DNA of 64,000 nt from the NCBI GenBank assembly GCA_030248215.1, contig JASANG010003696.1:186001-250000 (forward strand), read 5' to 3'. A program made the translations under genes and the position numbers. Positions 31,921 to 41,865 of this stretch are shown in pieces; within the stretch, counting starts at the first letter, position 1; every line of letters starts with the position of its first letter. The stretch comes from Enoplolaimus lenunculus. Lineage: Eukaryota > Nematoda > Enoplea > Enoplida > Thoracostomopsidae. Under the pieces are notes generated by a model. That model made no database searches and had not been told where the DNA came from. It saw nothing but the letters and a program-made list of their open reading frames with translations.

Positions 31921-32717
31921 ACAACACAACCCATGAATGCGGTCAGTAATAGATTGGGTGAACAAGATACGTCTAAGGCGGAAATATTTCTGAAATCGCG
32001 TGATAAGAACGGTTTTGCCGGCCCCTGTCTAGGGATGTTGTGAGGACAATTGCCGCCTCGATAATTTTGTTTCAAATTTAACTTTTACTAGCAAACTGTG
32101 TCAATCCAACTTCTAAATTGTACACAGTTTCAGTTGTGTATCAGTGTCGAATTTAAATTTTCCCACTGTTTGTCTTTAGAAGTCTGTTCAGGCACTTTTT
32201 CGAGCGTATATCGCTCGAAGCTTTCGCTATCCGCGTTCTTCGTTGATATTGTTGCGATCCAGTCTTAGAGATCATAGGTCGCTAGATCGAAATTTCAAAT
32301 AGGTTGCAATTTGTTTAGTGCAAACATCAGCAGATACTAACAAATACATACGTAACTGCATTTTGAGCTGCAATCGTGTCTCTGTGAACTATACCAGGCT
32401 AAAAACATTGTTTCATCAAACGATGAAGTATTGGTTTAGGTTTCTGCAGTTCAAATATGTGGGTTCGAATGTTCATCGGATTTACGCAGTATCATTACAA
32501 TTGAATTCCAAAAACTAGCTTAGCTTTAGAAATGAATTTTTAACACGATTTATGTAACAGTAGTGACAGTACAAAACAAATATTATTGTTCAGTCGACGT
32601 ATTGAAAATGGTAGAGTTAAAAAGTCGTTTCATAAATTTGTTAAATATACAAATGTAATTGTTTTCGGCGAATTCAATCAATGGCTCATATTCTCAAATA
32701 CGTATAGCCCTTATTTC
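31921..32717. other. intergenic DNA with one weak exon-like frame
   Basis: At 32318-32518 (plus) a 66-codon frame follows a tttgtttag acceptor-like site. Composition is mildly protein-like, but there is no start, family or partner exon. Confidence 0.25.
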
Positions 32718-33068
32718 TACTCTCTAAAAAATTAAACTTCAATTATAGCTTAACTAAACTTGAATATCAGTTTAAGTAAAAGTTAAATGGCTGGACGGAC
32801 TAACTAAACTAGAAATTTAAGTTTTACTTAAACTAACACGTTTTTAAGTTTTAACACGAGTTTAAGTAAACTTATTTTTAGTTTAAGTAACAAGTGCAGC
32901 CCTGTATCTAAGAGTTCATTAAGTTTAGCTTAAACTGAAAAAATGTAAAATTTTAAATGAGTTTAAGCGTAAACCTGCCTGTTAGTTTAGTTAATCTAGA
33001 AAGTTAATTTAATACTGGTGGATTAGCTTAAACTTAAATCAAGTTAGTTTAAGCTTTTAGAGAGTGGT
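32718..33068. mobile_element. dispersed TIR repeat with TTTAAGTTTA motifs
   Basis: It starts tactctctaaaaaattaaac and ends agcttttagagagtg. A diverged second copy lies at 34884-35245. The interior is rich in agtttaagtaaa-type motifs in both orientations. Confidence 0.65.
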
Positions 33069-33255
33069 TAGTGATAGGTTCTCAAACTAGCGAACTCTTG
33101 CAATTTCGTATATCAAAATCAGTACAGAAGTTGTGCAAATAAAATGCAAAAATGTGCACAATTTCGAACCTCTTCATGCACTGGTTTGAAAGTTACTGGA
33201 CCTATCTCGAACGTTGAATAAATGCTACGCACATTTGAGAATACAGGCAAATATT

Positions 33256-33372
33256 ATGGAGGTTTTAAAATCAAATAAAATCTGCGAAGATTTTAATGTT
33301 CAACTGGTTAAGAAAAACACCAATGAAATTGTGTTCACGAATATGGTCGCGCCGATATATAAATCGGTATAA
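33256..33372 (+). CDS. possible small ORF, 38 aa
   Basis: Opens ATGGAG and reads MEVLKSNKICEDFNVQLVKK then NTNEIVFTNMVAPIYKSV. Composition is protein-like, and a cag precedes it at 33247, so it may be an exon ending at the GTATAA at 33367. The DNA just downstream is a dispersed repeat also found near 63005, which weakens the call. Confidence 0.2.
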   Translation: MEVLKSNKICEDFNVQLVKKNTNEIVFTNMVAPIYKSV

Positions 33373-34034
33373 TTAAAGTCTGGAATACCCCACATACGTA
33401 TTTCGGGCAAGTTTCCATCATACTTTGTTTACAGTATAATTTCATTGCACATAGACGAGATTGTTCTACAATTAGAAAATTTGCATACAGATGCTAATGC
33501 ATACGCTCACACTTTTCGCATTGCGCAAAATTGGACGACTGGTGTATTGATTCACTGTTTGTTTGTATTTCTTGTTCAAGTTTAATTACAATTTTTGAAA
33601 AATTTATCCTTTAAAAAATTTAAAAACAATGTAAACATTAATGAATAATTTCTTCAAATGTATTGGCTTAAACATATAAATAATTATTATTATTATTATT
33701 ATTATTTTGAAACTTATCACTCATTATTTGTTGTCTAATTTTGGTCATCCGTTATCTCCCGAGCAAAATTTTGCACAAAATGTATTTTGATTTTTTCAAA
33801 TTTTAATCATTTGCGTTCTTATGAAATTCCCTGGTCATTCACCAATGAAAATATGAATTGTGAAAATGTAGAATTTTGAACCTTTTTAGTTTTTTCTAAG
33901 GACCGGAAGAATTTCGTTATTTCAAAAGTTTTTCTATTAACCACATCCCACAACAACGGTAGGCAATCGCTGCCCACATGCAACGCGAGTACCGTCCGAA
34001 ATGTTCAGACTCTTCAAGCTAAAGTTCGTTTTTT
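33373..34034. other. intergenic DNA, dispersed repeat fragment
   Basis: gaataccccacatacgtatt near 33390 is shared with about 63005. A (TTA)n run is at 33684-33708. No gene was seen. Confidence 0.4.
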
Positions 34035-34250
34035 GGAAGAAATCATTCAGAGGGGTACAACATATGCAAACCATGACACTTTATGTATCCTGCATTAAAA
34101 ATGATCCGCTTATAGTTTCATTTAGAGGTATTACATGTGATAGCGACCCCCTTGTAAATAAAAGGGGTTGGCCAAAAACGCACCGACCGGTGGTACATTT
34201 TGTACCATGCGGAACACCCAAAAGTTGCACACTCTTGTATTATGCACTCT
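34035..34250 (+). repeat. dispersed repeat, inverted copy of 60066-60290
   Basis: Shared blocks include gtacattttgtac, gaggtattacatgtgatag and ttgcacactcttgt, reading in the opposite orientation at 60066-60290. Confidence 0.6.
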
Positions 34251-34446
34251 TAGTGTGGCCCATTTACTAAACAATTGCAATATTGTGGTTTTTATTTGTG
34301 ACCCTATAATCTCGTTGCGGAAAGACATCGATCTATATTTCTTAGCACAGAAAAATACCGTTTGCAGCTATTTTTCGTTTACGAAATTTTGCCCTCGTTT
34401 AAATCAAAGAAACCAGTGTTGAACTATGTTAAATGGCATATTTATA

Positions 34447-34864
34447 GATCACCCACGTAATAATGCGTGGTGTTAAAAACAATGCTATAACTAGGGCCTA
34501 ATGGCAACAAACACCCTATACTTATAGATAGCAGGTTTTGTCCTGGCAGTGTTCCAAGGGAGTAGGAAAAAAACGTAGTCCCGCGGTAGGCACTACTGAC
34601 AAAACGCAGACTGCCGCTACAGCGTTGCGTCTGCGAAATATTTTTTATTTTTTTTTGTGCATAGCTTCTGCTAAAACAAATGTACAACAATAGTCCCTTC
34701 GAACAGTGTCTCGTTACGGTGCAAGGACATTATGCACTCTGTACTGTGGCTGTAACAGGATGCCTGTGTTGTCTCCTACAGAGTTCTTGAAAATGGCATA
34801 GGTCCTTACCCAATCCTGGACAATTTTTTACAGTAGTGCGTGCACTATTACGTGGATGACCCAT
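34447..34864. mobile_element. TIR element, CACCCACGTAATA ends
   Basis: gatcacccacgtaataatgc on the left and gcactattacgtggatgacc on the right are inverse. No clear target duplication. Confidence 0.55.
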
Positions 34865-34883
34865 TAACACAACAAATTCCACT

Positions 34884-35245
34884 CCTTAGAAACTTAAACA
34901 TAAATTATAGCTTAACTAAATTTAAATATTAGTTTAAGCAAAACTTAGATGGCTGCACGGACTAAAGTAAACTAGAATTGTAAGCTTAACATAAAGTAAC
35001 ACATTGTTAAGTTTAACGCGAGTATCAGTTAAACTTATTTTTGGTTTTTACGAAACAAGTGCAGTCCAGAAATTATGTGTATCTAAGAGTTCATAAAGTT
35101 TAGCTTAAACTTAAAATTTTATAAGATTTTAAATGTGTTTAAGCGTAAACCCATCTGTTAGTCTAGTTCAGTCTAGAAGTTTAGTTTAATACTGCTGGAT
35201 TTGCTTAAGTTTAAAAATCAAGCTAGTTTAAGCTTTTTGATAGCA
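34884..35245. mobile_element. second, diverged copy of the TTTAAGTTTA repeat
   Basis: Collinear with 32718-33068: attatagcttaactaaattt, gctgcacggactaaagtaaac and the closing ctagtttaagctttttga. Confidence 0.6.
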
Positions 35246-35545
35246 TATACGTTCATATTCAAACCAATGCCCAGTTTGTGTCTCGTTCGATAAATCCTAA
35301 GACATAAATTTTAATCCAAGTACTTTTGCCCCATTTTGACCTGCTCGGCTTAGGCTACTTGCCGCAATTGCCTCTCGTTCCTCCTGCTGTTTGATTTAGA
35401 CACTCCTGTTACCGCCATTGCTTACATCAAACGCCCCCCAAACTGCGCCTATTTAAAAGTGTACCATTTGGCCAAATATAAAACAGCCAAAATAAACGAA
35501 AAAATCTCAGTTTCAAATTTCGCCTGTCTAAACTTCCGTGTCACA

Positions 35546-36022
35546 ATGGCGTTGGATCAAAGCTGGCACACGTCGTCGCCATCAGACGAAAAAATCGACC
35601 AAAATCTTTATTCTCACGATAGAATTTGCAAGCGGGAGTAACTGATGATTTATAGCGAGCAAGCTTCCTGTTTACCTTGAGACAGTAGTCGATCCGGATT
35701 TGAATGTGCCCCCAACGCTCGCTATCGGAACACCAATGTTGTTAGCATTGCGCAACAAGTAAAGCTTGTTTATAGCTTTGTTTACTGGGTTTATTTGGGT
35801 TAAACTCAATGGTTTGATGAAGCGTAGACGCGGCTGGTTTGCTGTGAGGTCACACGATGTTGGGCATTTTGCCGTGTACCATGTAACAGGGTGCGCAGTT
35901 TGGACACAATTATTAATTGGGGGGGCGCAGCTTAGAGGTGCTTTTGAAGTGTTCACAGCGTCTCTGTGTTTGTAGATGTGTGAAACGTTACAGTCCTCCA
36001 GAAAACTCAAGAGTCCATTTTG
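35546..36022 (+). CDS. candidate three-exon start of an unknown gene
   Basis: Exon 1 (35546-35637) begins in a good context (cacaATGG) and reads MALDQSWHTSSPSDEKIDQN, then LYSHDRICKR. A 48-bp intron (GTAACT...gagacag) leads to exon 2 (35686-35758), reading SRSGFECAPNARYRN and TNVVSIAQQ. A GTAAAG donor and a strong acceptor (tctctgtgtttgtag) lead to exon 3 (35976-36022), reading MCETLQSSRKLKSPF, then GTGAGA. Phases join throughout. No downstream exon fits the outgoing phase without an extra step, and a 113-codon minus-strand frame overlaps, so this may be chance. A tatttaaa lies about 95 bp upstream of the ATG. Confidence 0.3.
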
Positions 36023-36100
36023 GTGAGAATTGAGGGTTTCAAGTCTATCCTGTAATTTTGGTTTGGACAGTTTGGTAAAATCAAAAGTTGAGTTGACCGC

Positions 36101-36287
36101 TTACAATGTTTCTTTAAGGGGCGTAACAGTAGATTAAGCGTATTCGTAAGCCTACGCCTAAGTCTAAGCGTCGCAAAAATGTGTTCCTAAGCCTAAGCCG
36201 AATAGCAAAACAATATAATCTAGAATCTAAACCTACTCTGTTACGGACCCACCAGAAACCTGGACGCCCCTTAAAGTAACATGGGCC
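36101..36287. mobile_element. GGCC-family MITE, subfamily B
   Basis: acaatgtttctttaaggggc to cccttaaagtaacatgggcc, with the shared gacccaccagaaacctgga block. No clear duplication. Confidence 0.7.
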
Positions 36288-36495
36288 GTTTTGTGTATAT
36301 ATTTTGTGGCGTCTTGATTGTTGCGGTGTATTTTTAAGCACTCGTGGTTAGAAGCACTAGCGGATTCAGTGAGGGCAGAGAACGAAAGGCGTACGTCACA
36401 CGTCAGAAAATATTTTGTGATAAAATGGTACGGTTCCTATGTTACAATTTTTCCCCATCAGAAAATTGTCACATATATAGCATACAGTAAAAACT

Positions 36496-36556
36496 GCGTT
36501 TCCTAAGCCTAAGCCTAAGCCTAAGCCTAAGCCTAAGCCTATGCCTAAGCCTAACG
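36496..36556 (+). repeat. near-perfect (CCTAAG)n telomere-like array
   Basis: About ten tandem CCTAAG hexamers with one variant, the purest run in the window, with no GGCC-family ends recognised around it. On the other strand the unit is TTAGGC. Confidence 0.8.
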
Positions 36557-36952
36557 AAAATGGCAGTCCTTCCATTTTAAGTTAAAACCAATTTATGTAA
36601 CATAAATTGGTGAACATTTTATGATAAAATGGTAAGGTCCCAGCCTGGCAAAATAATAATATTGTGTTTAGCTTCTCGTTCGCATCGTTCGCTAGGTTTC
36701 TTCCATGATGATTTCGTTGGTTTTCGGATCATCTGCTGTGAACCTAAATCCGATGTCCTGTTCCACTTAAATGCTACTCTTTTCAGCCATTAAACTGTTA
36801 TTTTTGTTTACTAAACTATACCATTCAGCTGTGACTTGTTTGTGTGCATTGAGAAATTTTTCGCATAGTTTGTTGGAATTTTTTTAAAATATTTTTGTCC
36901 AAAAACAACAGTTGTATATGTATACTCTCAACTCGTATCAAATTTGATCCTA
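36557..36952. other. intergenic DNA, weak minus-strand exon-like frame
   Basis: About 36710-36790 on the minus strand reads VEQDIGFRFTADDPKTNEII then MEET and a stop, after a tttaag acceptor-like site; a second frame is also open. tgataaaatggtacgg near 36420 recurs near 36650. Confidence 0.2.
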
Positions 36953-37474
36953 GTACTGCAGCGACGCGAATAAGAGGGGGTCCCCATTTTGAGTCTAAAT
37001 CAAATATTGCGTTTGGTTTCTAACTCGCTTCGCTCGAGTACTGTAGTAACCTGAATAAGACGGGTTAATAAAAGGGCAGTCGCAATTTTGAGTTTCAATC
37101 ACTAAGAGTCCGTATCCCAAATAAGAGCCCGTAAGCGGATAAAGTCCCTAAACCATAATTAGAGTGCATAAATGTCAATTATTCCAAAACTGTAGTGAAT
37201 AAATGACTCCAGCACCAAATACAGTTGAGTTCGAAACTTTAAAGCATACTTAGTTCTGAAAGTACATTCCTAAGTATAACCTAGCATTACCTCTCAGGGT
37301 TTTGATGCATAACAAATAAACGTTTTATTCAATGGATAGTGGCAATACCGAATATATCAGTAAATGAAGGGCTGGTTACAATAAATAACAGTACGTAACC
37401 GAATAACAGGAGGAATACCCTCTGGAAAAGCAAAATAAATATCAATCCCTCCTCTTATTTGGGTCACTACAGTA
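36953..37474. mobile_element. TIR element, TACTGTAGTGACCC ends
   Basis: tagtactgcagcgacgcgaa on the left and gggtcactacagtactg on the right are inverse. Related ends occur at about 5424 and 19285, so it is dispersed. No coding capacity was recognised. Confidence 0.55.
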
Positions 37475-37944
37475 CTGATTGTAAAAGAAGCTAGGAGGTC
37501 ATATATTCCCAGAAATTTCTGAAAAAATTACATTTTTTCAAAGCGGAGCTAGAAAAATTAATTAAAGCGTTGCCTCAATTTAGAGTATACATATTTTGGA
37601 AATCCTTATATCTTTCAACCCAAAATATTTACAAAAAATTCAACTCCCAAATAATAGACACTGTAAACGTAAAAACAGCAAAAACTGACGCCACAACAAT
37701 CGCTATTGTAGTACAGTAACTACGCTTGAGAGCTGAAATTTTTAATGTTTTTCAAAAAAATTACACTTTTTCGTTTAATTTTGCACCAATGATTTTTGTT
37801 TTAAGTTTATTTAATAAAAAACTTTAATATATCTTAGTTTAAAATGTTAATTATGATAAATAAAAACACCTTTCTTAATATTTCGATGTCTCTAAGCGGT
37901 GCTATGCTCACAACCGTGTCAAAGGTAGCTGGGCTGCCGCCGCT
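37475..37944. other. intergenic DNA, nothing recognised
   Basis: AT-rich, without exon signals or repeat landmarks that I could identify. Confidence 0.35.
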
Positions 37945-38980
37945 AGGGTGCGACCGGATACCAAAAACTGACGGAGCCGGAGCCGGATAGTTAATTCGCT
38001 TGTTGATTTAATCTCATATTCCTGTATAAGATTATAGGTTGTATTCTGGTTTATTAAATCATATTACTGTTTGAATTACTGGTTGAGCGCAATAATTATG
38101 GGTTTTTCGTACATTAATAGCCTATAATTCAAAAATTGCCACAAACATACATTTTTAATTATATATTTCCACAAATAACGGAAATTCAGGCAAAAATGTA
38201 AAATAAAGTATCTAAGTAGCATTCAGATATCAGAACGTAGCTCACAATTCTTCCTTCCGTGGCTTATATTAAAAGTGTTTTCGAGGCAAAGCTTAACACT
38301 TTAACAATGAACCTATTCCATTATTCTGTTTATGTAACGTTGCGCTCAGTTGCAATATTTGTTTGGCCCGTCTTACTTTTACGCTCATGCATCCAGTATT
38401 TGTAAGATACTATAAAATAGAGGTAAGGGTATTGTTTCGCGTAAGTTTAGTTTTGACTTATCTTCACGTTAACTGCAACGTAAAGTACAAAGTGGCCGGT
38501 ATGCAACCAGAGGCCTAGCGAAGAATTTTGGAATGGGAACTGCGTTCTGAGAAAAAATTTCGAATGGCAAGTTACACTTGTTCGAAACTGAATTAATCGC
38601 CATAAGATCGAAGCAAATATAAAACTGGTTTCCACAGTGAATGTAGTTTCAGTTACTTGAGTTCTAACTAATAAATATGCATGCAGATAATCAATAAAAT
38701 TGGTAACTTGGCAGCTCACTTATTACGGCATATACCTTTTTAGACCTCCTATGCTTGTCGTTACCACCCTGCTATCAAATATACGTACCTTATTCAAAAC
38801 TTTAAAATGGTTTACATGACACAATTATGACACAATAAAGATATAAAAGTAAGTCGATATAAGTCAACTAGTTTTATTTTTTCAAATTTTTAAACAAATA
38901 TCCGGCAAGAAAAAATACCGGAGCCCGAGCCGGATGCCGATTTTTGCCGGAGCCGGAGCCGGATATCCGGTCGCACCCTG
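37945..38980. mobile_element. hAT-like element, GAGCCGGA family, about 1 kb
   Basis: tagggtgcgaccggatacc on the left and ggatatccggtcgcaccctg on the right, with subterminal gagccggagccgga arrays. Flanks are compatible with an imperfect duplication. It has no transposase-length frame and is therefore non-autonomous. Confidence 0.75.
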
Positions 38981-39237
38981 CGCCGTTAATATACTTATAT
39001 TTTTAATTATGGTTGAAATATTAAATACTAATCCTCATAAGCCTTCAAATCCATAGTTGAAATTTAAAAATGTACATTTTGTTATTACTCGTTTTGAAAC
39101 GCGGAAGTTTTAAAGTCTGTTTTTAGTCACTCATTAAATATTTCTATCAATTGAAACCTGTATATAAGTGCCTAATTGAGTAGGGAAATTTTTTGATTAT
39201 ATGTTTGTTTACATCTTGTATACAGGAGTGTAGCTAG

Positions 39238-39842
39238 GAATTCGTTTCGCGAGGGTGTAACATTAAAGGAGTATTTTTGGTTTGATAGCCAGGATTTCGT
39301 TTCGTGAGGGTGTAACTTTAAAGGAGTATTTTTGGTTTGATAGCCAGGATTTCGTTTCGCGTGGGTGTAACATTAAAGGAGTATTTTTGGTTTGATAGCC
39401 AGGATTTCGTTTCGTGAGGGTGTAACTTTAAAGGAGTATTTTTGGTTTGATAGTTAGGATTTCATTTCGCGAGGGTGTAACATTAAAGGAGTATTTTTGG
39501 TTTGATAGCCAGGATTTCGTTTCGTGAGGGTGTAACTTTAAAGGAGTATTTTTGGTTTGATAGTTAGGATTTCATTTCGCGAGGGTGTAACATTAAAGGA
39601 GTATTTTTGGTTTGATAGCCAGGATTTCGTTTCGTGAGGGTGTAACTTTAAAGGTGTATTTTTGGTTTGATAGCCAGGATTTCGTTTCGTGAGGGTGTAA
39701 CTTTAAAGGAGTTTTTTTGTTTTGATAGCCAGAATTTCATTTTGCGACGGTGTAACTTTAAAGGAGTACTTTTGGTTTGATAGCCAGAATTTCATTTCGC
39801 CAGGAAATAACTTCAAAGGAGTATTTTTGGTTTGATAAGTGT
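39238..39842 (+). repeat. 55-bp tandem repeat with 110-bp higher-order period
   Basis: About eleven units of ggatttcgtttcgcgagggt...taaaggagtatttttggttt. Two variants alternate (cgcgaggg with aacatt, cgtgaggg with aacttt), so the array is partly dimeric. The unit's gatagccaggatttcgttt also occurs singly near 42965, 45780 and 63940. Confidence 0.85.
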
Positions 39843-40000
39843 GCTTATTTTCACTATTTCTACTACAATTTCAGGTTAACATACAAGTGCGCACGAAAAA
39901 AATTACATTTGAGAAAACGAAATTTATCTTTGGCGAAATTTCTCGAATGGCAAGAAAAAAGTCACGTTTGCAGGATAATATAAAAAAGCTTGCTCACTAT

Positions 40001-40319
40001 GACCTATGTAAAGATCAGGAGCGGAACGTTTTTCGTCAGGACTGCAGTAAAATATTAATAAGTTTAAGCTTAATACTATTTTTGATAAGGCGTAGGTATA
40101 AGGTCTATCAGGGCCGGAGCAGCCACCCCCGTACCTGTCATTTGGAGGCCGCCACCTTAAAAAACCCCCACCCTAACCGGTTGAAACACAAACTGCCGGT
40201 TTTAAAATACGTTTGGATTCTCGCTCGCACGGGGCCCACCACCCTGGAGTTGGGAAGAGCTCCCACCCCGGTCTGCTCCGGCACTGACCACTGTTACGAA
40301 TCTGTTCTATACACTCGCC
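40001..40319. mobile_element. GGCC-family MITE split by a hAT MITE
   Basis: gacctatgtaaagatcagga on the left resumes after the insertion at 40287 with ccactgttacgaatctgttctat and ends acactcgcc. Confidence 0.7.
40109..40286. mobile_element. hAT-like MITE, GCCGGAGCAG family
   Basis: Termini cagggccggagcagcc and ggtctgctccggcactg. Flanks aggtctat and accactgt do not match. It is related to about 2921-3053 and 44020-44090. Confidence 0.7.
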
Positions 40320-40371
40320 GTCACAACGAACACTCGCAACAGGTTTTCGTCTGACCTTATTTTCTGTCACA

Positions 40372-40509
40372 ATGAATTCTGACTCTTACTCGCCTAAAAT
40401 ACACAAACCGTACGCCTACGTTGTATGCGTTCCTGGTATCGCACTTACTGTTGCAATTATTACAAGATTAGCTGATTTCAGGCGATTCCTATTGGTTGAA
40501 CTACTTTGA
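40372..40509 (+). CDS. possible 45-aa single-pass membrane micropeptide
   Basis: Opens in a fair Kozak context (cacaATGA): MNSDSYSPKIHKPYAYVVCV followed by PGIALTVAIITRLADFRRFL and LVELL, then TGA. A hydrophobic segment of about 18 residues (YAYVVCVPGIALTVAII) is followed by basic residues. The layout resembles small inner-membrane or ER micropeptides, but no family is recognised. It begins about 50 bp after a MITE. No splice sites are needed. Confidence 0.35.
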   Translation: MNSDSYSPKIHKPYAYVVCVPGIALTVAIITRLADFRRFLLVELL

Positions 40510-40822
40510 TTCTTGAAACCCAAAGCCAATCGGGGACCGAGATTTAAATCGGGTTTGCATATTTTGATACAAAATGCTTTCAATTTTGGTTATTTTAATT
40601 TTTTAACTTTAACTTTGCATTAAAAAGACTGTTTAACTGTCTCAGTGATTTCTGAGAGACAGAAGTGATCATTTTTACTTATATACCCATTGGTGTTGAA
40701 TATCGTTTTAATCTTACCACGACACGTCCTGCCGCGTGGCAGAGTGCTTATGAAAAACAAAATTTATGAAACTAAGCCAATAATGTTTAGTTAAGATTGA
40801 TTTTCACATTTCATTATTATTT

Positions 40823-40950
40823 TGGCCCATGGAAAGATCAAGGACGGAACGTTATTCCGTGGTACTGGAATAGAGTAAGCTTAATCGACTAATTTTTTGC
40901 TTAAGCTTAGGATTAGAATTAAAATTAGGAATATATTTATACAACTTTTC
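40823..40950. mobile_element. truncated GGCC-family MITE
   Basis: ttggcccatggaaagatcaa, then gtaagcttaatcgactaatt; the right end is lost. Confidence 0.6.
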
Positions 40951-41056
40951 CCTTATGCCCAATGATGATATAAGTCAACTTACAAAAATATTAGTTTACA
41001 CCGTTTACATTGAAGTCTTAGAAAAATTTCAAAAGAAATGCACTGCGGAACCTTAA

Positions 41057-41351
41057 GTCGTATTTACACGTGCAAGTTTTTGCTGCAAAAACTTGTACGG
41101 GCAACTTGCATGTGCCAGCTTGGTCACAAAACAGCTTTGAAGTTCTGGCAGCTGCAAATTATTCACTGGAATTCATGCTATTTAATTTAAATCGCACCTG
41201 TGAACGCAGTTGCAAGTCGCTTGAATTTCTTGCACCTGCAGCTTGATTGGCCAATTGGAATGTTCCTTTGAAAATACTTGCTGCTGAAAGTATTTCGTGC
41301 ATTTTGGAACTACGAGTTCTCGCTGCAAAAACTTACACGTGTGAATGGGAC
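41057..41351. mobile_element. TTAA-flanked MITE, TTACACGTGCAAG ends
   Basis: gtcgtatttacacgtgcaag on the left, inverse cttacacgtgtgaatgggac on the right, flanked by TTAA (41053-41056 and 41352-41355). TTAA is typical of piggyBac and Kolobok targets. A partial copy lies at about 59290-59402. Confidence 0.75.
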
Positions 41352-41698
41352 TTAAAATATCAATATAAACTGATCTCGTTAAGTCAGATATCTTGGCTCC
41401 GCCGCTTTTTATTGCAACAGGCACTCCAGCACTGGGGTTCAAACGTGTCTGTTGCCATCCGTATCTGCCCAGCTGTCCTGCAGCTCCTGAAATTTAGAAA
41501 ATTAGAATTTGTAAAAGTAAAATTCTACTATTTGCATTCACCAATTTGACATTGAACGGCTACGTTTTGATGGGAAATTGTTTCAAACCAAATAATTGAA
41601 ACTGGACCGGCGACCCATGTTTCTAGGTAAGCTTTTGGTTAAAAAGCATTTCTTTAAGATATGAGTATCGATATATTTCCACAAGCTGGTTATTCGGG

Positions 41699-41865
41699 CT
41701 GGCCCGTAGCCAGGTCACCTTCATGGGGGGTGAAAATTTTCCAGGAGGGGCATTCAAGGATATTTAATGACTTACAAGCAAGATTGAAAATTTTCCAGGG
41801 GTGGCCAAAATTTTTCCAGGGAGGCTGAGCCCCCCTGGCCCCCCGGCCCCTTGCCTACGGGCCCG
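41699..41865. mobile_element. hAT-like MITE, CCCGTAGCCAG family
   Basis: ctggcccgtagccaggtcac and inverse ccttgcctacgggcccg; duplication tattcggg at 41691-41698 and 41866-41873. Confidence 0.8.

Noticed and set aside
31566-32075. 169-codon minus-strand ORF
   Set aside because: It runs through the SINE, including its tRNA head (typical translated tRNA motifs), and has no splice or domain support.
36496-36556. True telomere or chromosome end (TTAGGC repeats)
   Set aside because: The array is about 60 bp, internal, and the same hexamer is scattered through transposons on both sides, so it does not mark a chromosome end.
38447-38719. 90-codon minus-strand ORF
   Set aside because: It lies within the non-autonomous hAT-like element at 37945-38980 and lacks any transposase motif.
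39839-40354. 171-codon plus-strand ORF
   Set aside because: It runs from the end of the 55-bp tandem array into a MITE and a nested hAT copy, so it is a composite of repeats.
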